From positions 1-64,000 of the forward strand of contig CALHPU010000035.1 in the NCBI GenBank assembly GCA_938036435.1: a DNA stretch of 64,000 nt, in the 5' to 3' direction. Each line of letters opens with the position of its first letter. Position 1 is the first letter of the stretch. A model generated the notes under the pieces. That model had not been told where the DNA came from. It saw nothing but the letters and a program-made list of their open reading frames with translations, and did no database searches. Below, one piece after another: positions 52,788 to 61,611 of the stretch. The stretch is from an uncultured Pirellulaceae bacterium (lineage in GTDB: Bacteria; Planctomycetota; Planctomycetia; Pirellulales; Pirellulaceae). The translations under genes were made by a program, and so were the position numbers.

Positions 52788-53717
52788 CTATCCAAACAGC
52801 TTGGCGATAACACGATTGACTTGCTGGACATCCACGGGTTTGGTCAGGAAATCTGTGAACCCGGAGTCCATCGCTTTCTTAATGTCGTCAGTGCGACCGC
52901 TGCCGGTCATCGCCGGTTCAAAAGCGATCAGCAGGTAGCGTGTGCCGCCGTCTTCGCGTTGAAAGTGGTCGACCGTCAGCGTAAAACTTTGCTGGCCCAG
53001 CGAAGGACGCAAGGTCGCTTTGCCCCCTGTGTAGCGAACGGGTTTTTGATCGCGGATACAGTGCTGCACCGCCGCGCCGACGGGTGCTCTGAGGTCTGAG
53101 TGAATCATCGCGGTCAGTTGATCCGAATGACGACCCGTCTGAGGAACGAGAAAGTTTCCGCCTTTGCCGAAGGTGTGCAAAAGTCGCAACTGATTGACGA
53201 CCAAAAATCCAGCCGGCAACAATCGTCCCAACAACGAATCATAGGCCTCCTGCAAACGGGGCTCGGACAGTCGAGTCGTCGGTCGATCGGAAATCAGAAC
53301 ATCAGCAATTTTTTTCTGACCAAACTTGCCGAACGACGTCGGCGGTGGAATCGTCTTTTGAGAAGCCAGCTGCACATCCCGCAGCTTGCGAAACAGCCGC
53401 CACGTTTTGCTGACCGCTTCGAATTCATCCTCCAACTCGCCCAGCGATTCGTTGGAGCCGAGAAAAAGAAACCCGACGGCGTTAAGCGCGAAATGAAACA
53501 AAGACAGGACTTTATTTTTTGCGTTGTCTTGCAAGTAGATCAACAAATTCCGACAGGTAATCAGATCCATTCGAGTGAACGGAGCGTCGGTCATCAGGTT
53601 GTGCCGCACGAACACGATCTGCTGCCTCAAGCTGGCGATGACCTGATAGTCATCCTTGGTTCGGACGAAGTACTTGTCCAGCAAGTCGCTGGGCACCGAG
53701 CGAACGGCTTCGGCCGA
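52788..53717 (-). pseudogene. Internal fragment of a CheB/CheR fusion, joined to a receiver C-terminus
   Basis: The ORF starts VPSDLLDKYFVR and contains the second half of a CheR methyltransferase (TRMDLITCRNLLIYLQDNAK, GGFLFLG-type NAVGFLFLGSNESLGE), followed by the PAS-like region LLHTFGKGGNFLVPQTGR. After LLIAFEP it abruptly reads AMTGSGRTDDIKKAMDSGFT then LTKPVD, the C-terminus of a receiver domain. The first half of CheR lies on the opposite strand at 53719-54773. This shows an inversion and deletion. Confidence 0.8.
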
Positions 53718-53718
53718 A

Positions 53719-54801
53719 ATGAAACCCGCCGACGAGAATCATGTTGACGAACAGGCAACTACTGAAACGAGCCGAAAAAAATCCTCCTTTCCCGTGATCG
53801 GAATCGGTGCGTCGGCCGGAGGATTGGAATCGCTGGAGCAACTGTTCAGCGAACTTTCTGACGAGAGCCACGCGGCCTTTGTTGTCGCCCAGCACCTTTT
53901 GCCGGACTTCAAAAGTATGATGGACGAAATCCTTTGTCGCCGCACAAAGCTGAACGTCAGCCGCATCGAAGACGGCATGAAGATGGAGCCGCAAACCGTC
54001 TACCTGATTCCGCCTAAAGCCGATTTGGAACTTGAGGGCGAGCGGTTTTATCTGCGCGAACGCGACGTCGTCAACGGCGTCAGTCATCCGATCGACCGAT
54101 TCTTCACGTCGCTGGCCCACAGCCGCGGAGCATCCTGCGCAGCGCTGGTTTGTTCGGGCAGTGGCAGCGACGGCAGTCGCGGAATCCGTGATGTCTGCGA
54201 AGAAGGCGGCATGGTCTTGGTCGAAGATCCCGAATCAGCACGATTCGATGGCATGCCCCGCAGCGCGGTCGATTCCGGCATCGTTGACTTCGTCGCGCCG
54301 ATCCGCCAACTGGCGATCTGGCTGGGCCGCTTCATTGAATCCTTCAACGACAACACCTTGATGACGCACACTGCCGCCGGCCTTGAAGAAGCCACGCAGG
54401 AATATTCCGGCCCCAAGGCGGTGACTGAAATCCTGCGCAACGAGTACGGGATCGACTTTCTGCAATACAAACCCAACATGATTTTGCGTCGCATCGAACG
54501 AAGACTGCAACTGATGCACTTCAGTACGATGGACGAATACGTTCGACAGCTCAAAGATGATCCCGACGAACTGAATCAGCTTTACCGCGATCTGTTGATC
54601 GGCGTTACGCGTTTCTTCCGCGACAATGAAGCCTTCGAATCGCTTTCGGATAACGTGCTTGGCGAGCTGGTCGAAGCGACGCGCGGTCGAACGTTTCGTG
54701 TCTGGACGCCGGGCTGTGCGACGGGCGAAGAAGCCTACTCGCTGACCATTTTGATTTCAGAAGCGTTCGACAGGGCGGTCTTGGAATCGGTCTCGCATTA
54801 G
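53719..54801 (+). pseudogene. 5' part of a CheB/CheR fusion gene, truncated inside CheR
   Basis: The true start is probably MKPADENHVDEQ at 53719; the ORF start at 53656 reads antisense to the opposite fragment. CheB methylesterase features are VIGIGASAGGLESLEQLFSE, VVAQHLLPDFKSMMDEIL and SGSGSDGSRGIRDVCEEGGM. CheR begins at EILRNEYGIDFLQYKPNMIL and reaches VWTPGCATGEEAYSLTILIS. After AFDRA the frame shifts into a histidine kinase G2 box. The second half of CheR is inverted on the minus strand. Such fusions normally continue into PAS and kinase domains. Confidence 0.82.
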
Positions 54802-55319
54802 CCAAGATGCTAATGGAACAACATGGAGGCGATATCACGGCCGACAGTGAGGGAATTGGAAAAGGTTCGACATTCTCAATTTCGTTGCCCTTGGTTCCTA
54901 TGCCTGAGACGGGTGTGAACAACGCGGATTCTGCTGACACAATTCCTTTCTCCGCCAAAACTTTAAACATAGTTTTGGTGGAAGATGATGACGACGCTCG
55001 GTTGACGATGCAGGAACTGCTGCGTCTAGACGGTCACAAAGTGATTACCGCCGCTGACGGGCTTGAGGGTTTGGCAGCAATCGCCGACAATTCGCCCGAC
55101 TTCGCTCTGGTCGACCTTTCGATGCCCGGGCTCAGTGGTTTTGAACTTGCCGAACAACTTTTTAAACAGCATCGCGAGTGCAAATTGATCGCGCTTACCG
55201 GTCATGGCCAGCATCAGGATCGCGAGAAGACTTCTCAGGCCGGCTTCTCAGGCCATCTGGTCAAACCGATTGACACTGCTGAACTGCAAAGTTTAATGCA
55301 CCAGCTAAACAATGAGTGA
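54774..55319 (+). pseudogene. Histidine kinase C-terminus plus complete receiver domain
   Basis: The frame begins GGLGIGLALAKMLMEQHGGD, the G2 box of a histidine kinase ATPase, then a linker, and a full receiver domain (NIVLVEDDDDARLTMQELLR, phosphoacceptor Asp in FALVDLSMPGL, LIALTGHG, VKPID). The ORF starting at 54807 could still be translated and give a functional receiver. It is joined to the CheB/CheR fragment with a frame change near 54774, so most of the kinase has been deleted. Confidence 0.78.
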
Positions 55320-55549
55320 CGCTTATGGGACGACGGCATCTTCCTGTCAGCAAGCGGCAACCCGCAAGTGATTCAGGGCTGACGGGCTAGATATTGCGGG
55401 CCGATAATTTCTGCTGTTAACGTCAAAGTTAATGGCCGTAATATGGTGGGTTTGAGCGAGTCTCCGCTCGTCCTCCGATGAGACTCTTTTCGCAAATCGG
55501 TCTTCCTTAACTCGATTGCTAACGCTTCATTATAAATCAAAGGGTCGCA

Positions 55550-56923
55550 CTATTCCTTATTCCGCACGTGAATCAGTTTTTTGTTGACGAACTCCATGAT
55601 TCCCAATTTTGAAAGCTCACGCCCGTAACCTGAATTTTTAATTCCACCAAACGGAAGTTCGGCCTGCGAATTCGTTGGCTGGTTGATGAAAACCATCCCA
55701 GTATCAATCTGCTCGGCCACTTTTCGACCGCGTTCGATGTCAGCGGTGTGAACGGATCCCCCCAATCCGTACGACGAATCGTTTGCCAATTTGATTGCTG
55801 CCTGTTCGTCTTTGACAACGTAAACACTTGCGACAGGCCCAAACAATTCCTGGTCGTAGGTCGGCATGTCCTCGGTGATGTCCGTTAAGATCGTTGGATT
55901 GAAGTAAGCTCCGGAGCGGTCTGGCCGGTCGCCGCCGAGAACAACCGTTGCACCGGCGTTGACGGACGCCTGTACCTTCTCAAGTAAGTCGACGGCGGCC
56001 CCCTCTGATGAGAGCGGCCCAACGTCGGTGTCCTCGTCCATTGGATCGCCTAACTGCATTTCCGACATCGCGGCTGTGAATTGTTCAAGGAACTTTTCAG
56101 CGATCGCTTCGACGATGATGAACCGTTTGGCTGCAACGCAAGACTGACCCGTGTTTACCATGCGACCCTTGATCGCCATCTTGATCACGTGTTCGAGGTC
56201 GGCGTCTTCGAGGACGATGAACGCGTCGTTGCCACCAAGCTCTAGCACAGACCGCTTCAAGTTCTTGCCAGCCAATCCGGCAACGGCGGCGCCCGCTTTC
56301 TCGCTTCCGGTGAGCGAAACGCCTTGGACGCGTTTATCGGAAACGATCACTTTAACAAACTCGTTGGGAATGAATAGATTTTGGAACACGCCATCAGGCA
56401 GTCCCGAGTCTTGAAACAAAGTTTGAATCGCGTTGGCGCATTGCGGCACGTTACCAGCGTGTTTCAGCAGCGCAGTGTTCCCCGCCATGATGTTGGGGAC
56501 GGCATAACGGACGACTTGATAGAAGGGGAAATTCCAAGGCATCACGCCCATCAAGACACCGATGGGTGTGTATTGAATGTAAGCCTCGGCTCCGTCAACT
56601 TCCATGTCATGATCCGCGAGAAACTCATCCGCACCATTTGCGTAGAACTCGCAGATCTCTGCACAAAATTCGATCTCCTTCTTCGCTTCGGAAATCCGCT
56701 TGCCCATCTCAAGCGTAATCAATTTAGCGAATTCATCGCGCCGATCACGGAGTCGTTTTGCAAAATCCAGAATGATCGCTTTTCGCTCATCAAACGACGT
56801 TCGCCGCCAAGACTCAAACGCTGTGTGTGCCTTGTCGACGGCAGCGATCGCGTCCTCTCTCGATAGCGACTCAAACGTCTCAACGGTTTCGTTAGTGGCT
56901 GGGTTGACTGTTTCGAAGCCCAT
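55550..56923 (-). CDS. NAD(P)-dependent succinate-semialdehyde dehydrogenase
   Basis: A 457-residue aldehyde dehydrogenase. The catalytic Glu is in VLELGGNDAFIVL and the catalytic Cys in NTGQSCVAAKRFI. The start MGFETVNPATNETVETFESL and MPWNFPFYQVVRYAVPNIMA, together with the length of about 455, match the short succinate-semialdehyde dehydrogenases (SSADH, GabD/Sad type). It would oxidise succinate semialdehyde to succinate. A sigma-54-type promoter lies about 95 bp upstream. Confidence 0.9.
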   Translation of the reverse strand: MGFETVNPATNETVETFESLSREDAIAAVDKAHTAFESWRRTSFDERKAIILDFAKRLRDRRDEFAKLITLEMGKRISEAKKEIEFCAEICEFYANGADEFLADHDMEVDGAEAYIQYTPIGVLMGVMPWNFPFYQVVRYAVPNIMAGNTALLKHAGNVPQCANAIQTLFQDSGLPDGVFQNLFIPNEFVKVIVSDKRVQGVSLTGSEKAGAAVAGLAGKNLKRSVLELGGNDAFIVLEDADLEHVIKMAIKGRMVNTGQSCVAAKRFIIVEAIAEKFLEQFTAAMSEMQLGDPMDEDTDVGPLSSEGAAVDLLEKVQASVNAGATVVLGGDRPDRSGAYFNPTILTDITEDMPTYDQELFGPVASVYVVKDEQAAIKLANDSSYGLGGSVHTADIERGRKVAEQIDTGMVFINQPTNSQAELPFGGIKNSGYGRELSKLGIMEFVNKKLIHVRNKE

Positions 56924-57017
56924 TTTTAGGTTTGCTTTCCGGGTTGATTAATGTTTCTTAAATTTGCCGTGAAGATATTGAATTGCAGTTTTTAGGTCGA
57001 CTGCGGATTGTTTGGAG

Positions 57018-57033
57018 TGCAATTGCTGCGCCA
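57018..57033 (-). promoter_or_regulatory. Sigma-54-type promoter for the dehydrogenase gene
   Basis: On the minus strand it reads TGGCGCAGCAATTGCA with GG-N10-GC spacing. It is about 95 bp before the ATG at 56923. Confidence 0.68.
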
Positions 57034-57080
57034 ATTTACTTGATGTCTCCTATCGTCTGTTACTCGCGCTGCCTCAAACT

Positions 57081-57816
57081 TCAGTTCGACGCTCCGCCAT
57101 CGCAGCGGATGTGTTGACCGGTCACCCAGCCAGATTCTTGGCTGATTAAAAACGCGACCACGCCGGCGATGTCCTCGGGCTGACCGAGTCGTTTAAACGG
57201 CGACAGTTCGCGAAAGAACTCTTTGCGTTCGGGCGGGCTGTCTTCGAAGGCTCCGGGTTCGGTCGCGCCTGGGCGCGCCGAGTTGATTGAACTTTTGCGA
57301 TGTCGCCCAACTCGTGCGACATCGCGACCAGCATCGTGTCGATGCCCGCCTTGCAAGCCTAATAAACTCCCGATCCTTCTCGCGGTCGCTCGCCCAATTG
57401 AGACGATACGAAAACGATCTCCCCCCCTCGGACACGGTTTTGGCGGCTTGGCGAATGATTAGAAACGAGCCGACTAGATTGATGTCGAACAGTTTTTGAA
57501 AGTCTTCCAAACTGGTTTCTTCGATCGCTCCAAAACCCGAAACGCCCGCGTTGGCGACGACGGCGTCAATCGAACCGAACTTGTCGATCGCTTGCTTGAA
57601 CAAAACCGCGACGTCCTTTTCGTTCGATAGATTCGCTTTCACGGCGATCGCAGATGTCCCGGCGTTCTTAAGTTCTTCCACCGTTTCGTTGGCCGCTTCG
57701 TCGTTGGAGTGATAATGAACGACCACGTTCCAGTCCTGTCCCAATCGCCGGCAGATGCCGCCGCCAATGCCACCCGATCCACCCGTCACGATCACAGTTT
57801 TCGATTCTTCAGCCAC
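57081..57816 (-). pseudogene. SDR oxidoreductase gene with two frameshifts and a stop
   Basis: The start is GTG at 57816 (after aaggaa), reading KTVIVTGGSGGIGGGICRRL and VVANAGVSGFGAIEE. After TVSEGG one G is missing from a run of seven near 57421; the restored frame is EIVFVSSQLGERPREGSGVY. A TAG then falls inside the active-site Y-x-A-C-K. A second frameshift in gcaaaagttc follows GDIAK. The C-terminus is intact (INSARPGATEPGAFEDSP, SGWVTGQHIRCDGGASN). The stop in the catalytic motif supports a real pseudogene. Confidence 0.82.
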
Positions 57817-57907
57817 AGTTGATAAGTTCCTTCGATTTAGTTTTGTTCTGTTCGGTTTAGTTTCATCACGTTGCAACGAGGCAAGTACTTTTGAAACGCT
57901 GCCGCGA

Positions 57908-58243
57908 TTATTTTTGTTCGATGTTCGACCGCGCATGACCCAAGTTCAGTCCGATGACCAACTCCGTAATCGGAATCACGTAAGCCATCGGCGTGACCAT
58001 GAACATCGGCAATAACGATTCGGCGAACTCGGTCTCCATGCCTTTGACGAACCCGCCCAAACTAGGCATGCGGACAACGCCATGGAAAAACAAATTGACG
58101 CCCAACCCAACTCTGGCAATCAAAAACCCAAGCTCATGATTCGCTAACCCAAACGTTCGATCGACGTTGGCGGAGGTAGGGGTAGTCTCGGAGTTCAACG
58201 TTCTTCCTTCGTCTGTGTTGATTTTCGCAGTCGCAATATTCAT
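57908..58243 (-). pseudogene. DoxX-like membrane protein, C-terminally truncated
   Basis: The ORF of about 111 residues has LGFLIARVGLGVNLFFHGVV and VTPMAYVIPITELVIGLNL, as in DoxX-family proteins, which normally have two more helices. After GLNL it runs into LGHARSNIEQK and stops, just before the SDR pseudogene. The rest appears lost. The start is probably MNIATAKINTDE at 58243. Confidence 0.65.
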
Positions 58244-58272
58244 TGATCGCTTGACGACCAAGATGATGTCAC

Positions 58273-58288
58273 TGCAAAAGCTGGACCA
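58273..58288 (-). promoter_or_regulatory. Possible sigma-54-type promoter for the DoxX-like gene
   Basis: On the minus strand it reads TGGTCCAGCTTTTGCA. Spacing GG-N10-GC and the TTGCA element fit; the -24 element is TGGTCC. It lies about 30 bp upstream of the start. Confidence 0.45.
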
Positions 58289-58371
58289 GTTGATTTGGAC
58301 GACGCCGCATGAGTTGCTTTTATCGTTCTCCCTATGACGAATGTTCGAATCGCAACAGCTTCAACGTCTGT

Positions 58372-58387
58372 TGGCCCAAGGTTTGCT
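58372..58387 (+). promoter_or_regulatory. Possible sigma-54-type promoter for the haloacid dehalogenase gene
   Basis: TGGCCCAAGGTTTGCT has GG-N10-GC spacing and the TTGCT element. It lies about 92 bp before the ATG at 58479. The divergent site at 58273 serves the other strand. Confidence 0.5.
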
Positions 58388-58478
58388 AGAACTGGCATCG
58401 TTAACAGTGCTCGTAGAAACCACGCCAAGCCATTTCAAACCCAAACTAGATCCAACCGCCCCCCTCACGGAAGCCGCA

Positions 58479-59318
58479 ATGACAAACCAAAAACCGTCCT
58501 CTGACCAACAACCACCCTCGAATCGAAGAAACTTTATGACCAAAATCATCGCCGCAAGTGTCGCTACGGGTGCAGTCGCTCAAGGATCCAAAGCTCACGC
58601 CGCCACGAACGCTCAACCCGCTCGGGCAGCAAACGGTGCTCGGCCCAAGGTCATTTTTCTCGACGTCAACGAAACCTTGCTCGACCTTGCTCCGCTCAAG
58701 AAAACCGTCGGCGATGCGTTGGGCGGTAAAAGCGAACTGCTGCCGCTGTGGTTCAAAACGATGCTGCACTATTCTTTGGTCGCCACCGTAGCCGACCGCT
58801 ACGAGCACTTTACGACCATCGGAGCCGCGGCGTTGCAGATGGTCGCCAAGAACAACGACATTGAAATCAGCACCGCGGACGCCGACAAAGCGATCGAGCC
58901 GATTCGTTCGCTTTCGCCGCATCCGGATGTCGAACCGGCGTTGAAAAAGCTTGCCGATTCCGGCATCAAATTGGTGACGCTAACGAATTCTTCCAGCAAG
59001 GGCGTCGAGCAACAGATGAAGAATTCGGGACTGCAACAGTATTTGACCGACCGTTTCAGCATCGAGGAACTGGGCATCTACAAACCTGATTCACACGTCT
59101 ACCGCTGGGCCGCTCGCAAGATGGATGAAGACATCGGCGACTGCATGTTGGTCGCGGCTCATGGCTGGGACATTGCCGGCGCGTTGTGGGCTGGCATGCG
59201 AGGAGCTTTCCTGTCGCGGCCCGGGGCTCAGCTGTATCGGCTTGCTCCCGAGCCGGAGATTTCCGAACCAACGCTCGAAGAAGCCGCAGCAAAGATTCTC
59301 GCGTTGACAGGAAAATAG
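58479..59318 (+). CDS. Tat-exported type II haloacid dehalogenase
   Basis: A protein of about 279 residues. The start at 58479 (MTNQKPSSDQ) places a Tat signal near the N-terminus: NRRNFMTKIIAASVATGAVA then KAHAA. The mature enzyme has the HAD nucleophile in IFLDVNETLLDL, then LVTLTNSSSKGVEQ, and YKPDSHVYRWAARKM with the conserved Lys. It is like L-2-haloacid dehalogenases, but a periplasmic location is unusual for this group. The substrate is inferred only from the family. Confidence 0.87.
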   Translation: MTNQKPSSDQQPPSNRRNFMTKIIAASVATGAVAQGSKAHAATNAQPARAANGARPKVIFLDVNETLLDLAPLKKTVGDALGGKSELLPLWFKTMLHYSLVATVADRYEHFTTIGAAALQMVAKNNDIEISTADADKAIEPIRSLSPHPDVEPALKKLADSGIKLVTLTNSSSKGVEQQMKNSGLQQYLTDRFSIEELGIYKPDSHVYRWAARKMDEDIGDCMLVAAHGWDIAGALWAGMRGAFLSRPGAQLYRLAPEPEISEPTLEEAAAKILALTGK

Positions 59319-60095
59319 ACTCCGCCGCATTGGCAATCGAATTCAATCGAGGCGTGCCAGCTCTCCATTACAAGGCTGTTATGCGCTTCGACCGTCACGT
59401 GTCATCGTCCTTGTCACGCTTGCGATTCTCTTGTGATTCTAGCGGTCTGGCTAAATACGCTCAGACCTCGCAGGCCTCACATTACCCGCAGCCGTTTCAC
59501 TCGGCGGCAAATTTCGCAACCACAGACAGGTCGAGTTGACCCCATGGTGGTTGTCGAGCCGCCACCTGCTTCCGCAATTTCAACTCATTCTTCGCTCGGC
59601 AAATCAATTTGACCGTTAAACGCTGGGCTGACCGAGGATTTCGAAGTCAATCAAGCGTGTGGTGCTATACACCTTGAAACGGAATTTATCTGTTGGCTCG
59701 CCTTTTGCATTCACAGCAATTAGCTCAACGAAAGTGCAACAGCAAGTGCGCAAGCGGCCAAGTCGCTGACGGGGGCTTTGTGAGCAAACTGCAAAAACGA
59801 CTAGCAACCAAATGTAGCTGAACAAGATTTCACCAGAAAAAAATTCCCCTCTGCTCCGTCGAACCGTAATCACGAGCGAAGACTAAACACAACTAAAAAG
59901 ATTTCTCAGCGTGATCTACGAAACGCAACCACAGCACGAAACCGACACGCCTTTCAAAACTAAAAACACAATTGACTTCCAAGGCACGAACTTAACGACG
60001 ACGAGACAACTGAATCAAACGGCTTGCGATCGACCAGCGATCGTGCCAACCTCTGCAGCGACGTTTCGTTCTTCAACATCGCTCGGCGGTGTCAA
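59319..60095. other. Gene-poor stretch with a possible remnant on the minus strand
   Basis: No gene is firmly supported. A minus-strand ORF (59616-59873) ends FVELIAVNAKGEPTDKFRF and then DFEILGQPSV, which could be the tail of a lost gene, but I do not recognise it. The other ORFs are low-complexity shadows. Confidence 0.45.
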
Positions 60096-60614
60096 ATGAA
60101 ACGTGACACCATCATCAAGTACGGTGCTGACGCCGTTATCGCGATCAGCGTCCTGCTGCTGATGCGAGCCCTGCCAATGCAGGCCATGTCTGAGTCGCTT
60201 AAAGAATGGATCGAAACGTTGGGCGTCTTTGGCCCAGTCATCTTTGCTCTTATCTACGTCGTCGCCGCGGTATGTCTCGTCCCGGGTTCGACCCTGACGT
60301 TGCTCGCCGGAGCAGTGTTTGGACTGGGCATCGGATTCGTCACCGTCTCGGTTGGATCAGTCGCCGCGGCAGCCGTTTCATTTTTGATTGCTCGTTACGT
60401 CGCTCGATCCAAAGTCGAATCGGTTGCCAAATCGAACAAGAAATTCGCCGCCATCGACGCAGCGATCTCTGAAGGCGGCTGGAAGATCGTTGGGCTACTT
60501 CGCCTGTCACCGGTCGTCCCCTTCAACTTGCAAAACTACCTGTTCGGCCTGACCGCCCAAGTCGAAAACGGAAAATCGATGGAAATCAATTTTGATTCGG
60601 CCGACTTCGAGTAG
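60096..60614 (+). pseudogene. TVP38/TMEM64-family membrane protein, C-terminally truncated
   Basis: A 172-residue ORF starting MKRDTIIKYGADAV. The family core is present: GVFGPVIFALIYVVAAVCLV, PGSTLTLLAGAVFGLGIGFV and GLLRLSPVVPFNLQNYLFGL. Normal proteins continue with two more helices after this point, but here the sequence becomes a polar tail (QVENGKSMEINFDSADFE). It may retain partial function, but the break resembles the other truncations in this region. Confidence 0.7.
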
Positions 60615-60699
60615 TAGCTTGCTCAAGATTGCGGAAAACTTGTTCAAGCACACAGGCCCTTAACCATCACACGTTAAGAGCAAGTGAAATCGAGAGTTG

Positions 60700-61120
60700 A
60701 TGAAAACTTTCGCCATTGCATTGTTTTATCTTGCAGCATTCCTCCCCGGACTTTTGGTGGCTCAGAAGGCTGTCGCGCGAGGCAAGACTGAAGCGTGAAA
60801 GCAATGGTTCAAACAAGCCAAGTTTGGCATGTTTATCCCTGTTTGACATGGTCAGCAAAGGAGGCAATCTCTTGCTGACGTTGCTCCTACCGGAGACGGG
60901 AAATTCTCCATGCCAAGTGTCGATCGATTGTCTGAAATGGGAAAGTGGCTTGAGGCGAACGGGGAAGCGCCCTACGGCTGCGGTCCAACGCCTTTCGGAG
61001 AAGAACTGAACACAAAAGGGCCCGCGCGAAAAAAGTGAAAGCTTGGAAGTGGCGAGCAACGACCAAGACCGGACTTATATTCGTCCACGTCGTTGAGTGG
61101 CCCAATGATTTCATCACCTT
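60700..61120 (+). pseudogene. Internally deleted alpha-L-fucosidase (GH29) gene
   Basis: The start codes for a signal peptide (MKTFAIALFYLAAFLPGLLVA), then a TGA, then KQWFKQAKFGMFIP, the beginning of the GH29 catalytic domain. A large deletion follows. Then come DMVSKGGNLLL and, after a one-base shift, VAPTGDGKFSMPSVDRLSEM and YGCGPTPFGEELN, typical of the end of the fucosidase barrel. The C-terminal domain strand WKWRATTKTGLIFVHVVEWP appears in a third frame. Planctomycetes carry many fucosidases for algal fucoidan, so this is a decayed member. Confidence 0.8.
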
Positions 61121-61526
61121 GCCAACGGTCTCAAATAATTTAGCAACTGCTTCGTTACTGAGTGGTGATGCCGGACCGCTTGAAATTCGAACAAACCATA
61201 AGTGGCGTCACGATCATGCTTCCTTAGTCCGCACCTGACGAGCTGGCTTCGGTAATCTAAATAGAACTCGAAGAGCCTACTCCATAACTCACGCCCCGTC
61301 GCGTGCTGAGTTGCAAGCGGTCCATTGTTGCCAATGTTTTCAGCAACCTTAGAACAATCGGTAAGCATTAACGCCCATTTGCTCTACTCGAAAAGCAGGG
61401 ATCGGCGTTCATTTATTCTTAACAGTTCTTTGTTGAGTGATCTTACCTTACCATCATCGAGTTTTTTTGGGTTGGGAACGATCAGGCCAGCCCGCGCGGT
61501 CGGTCAATACGCCCTTAGCTAGCTTG
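61121..61526. other. Intergenic, nothing recognised
   Basis: The 400 bp between the fucosidase remnant and the promoter of the Cys/Pro/Glu protein. The minus-strand ORF at 61114-61368 has no recognisable sequence. Confidence 0.45.
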
Positions 61527-61542
61527 TGGCATGCGGCTTGCT
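61527..61542 (+). promoter_or_regulatory. Sigma-54-type promoter of the Cys/Pro/Glu protein gene
   Basis: TGGCATGCGGCTTGCT is a full match to TGGCAY-N5-TTGCW. It is about 70 bp before the ATG at 61612. Confidence 0.72.
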
Positions 61543-61611
61543 GTGCGTGGAGAAAGTTTTTCACCGAGAGACCCCTCGGACAAATGCCACAACAAAGATG
61601 GAGTATATTTG

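Noticed and set aside
53100-53747. 215-residue plus-strand ORF
   Set aside because: It is antisense to the CheR fragment, and its Gln/Arg-rich sequence is a mirror of that fragment.
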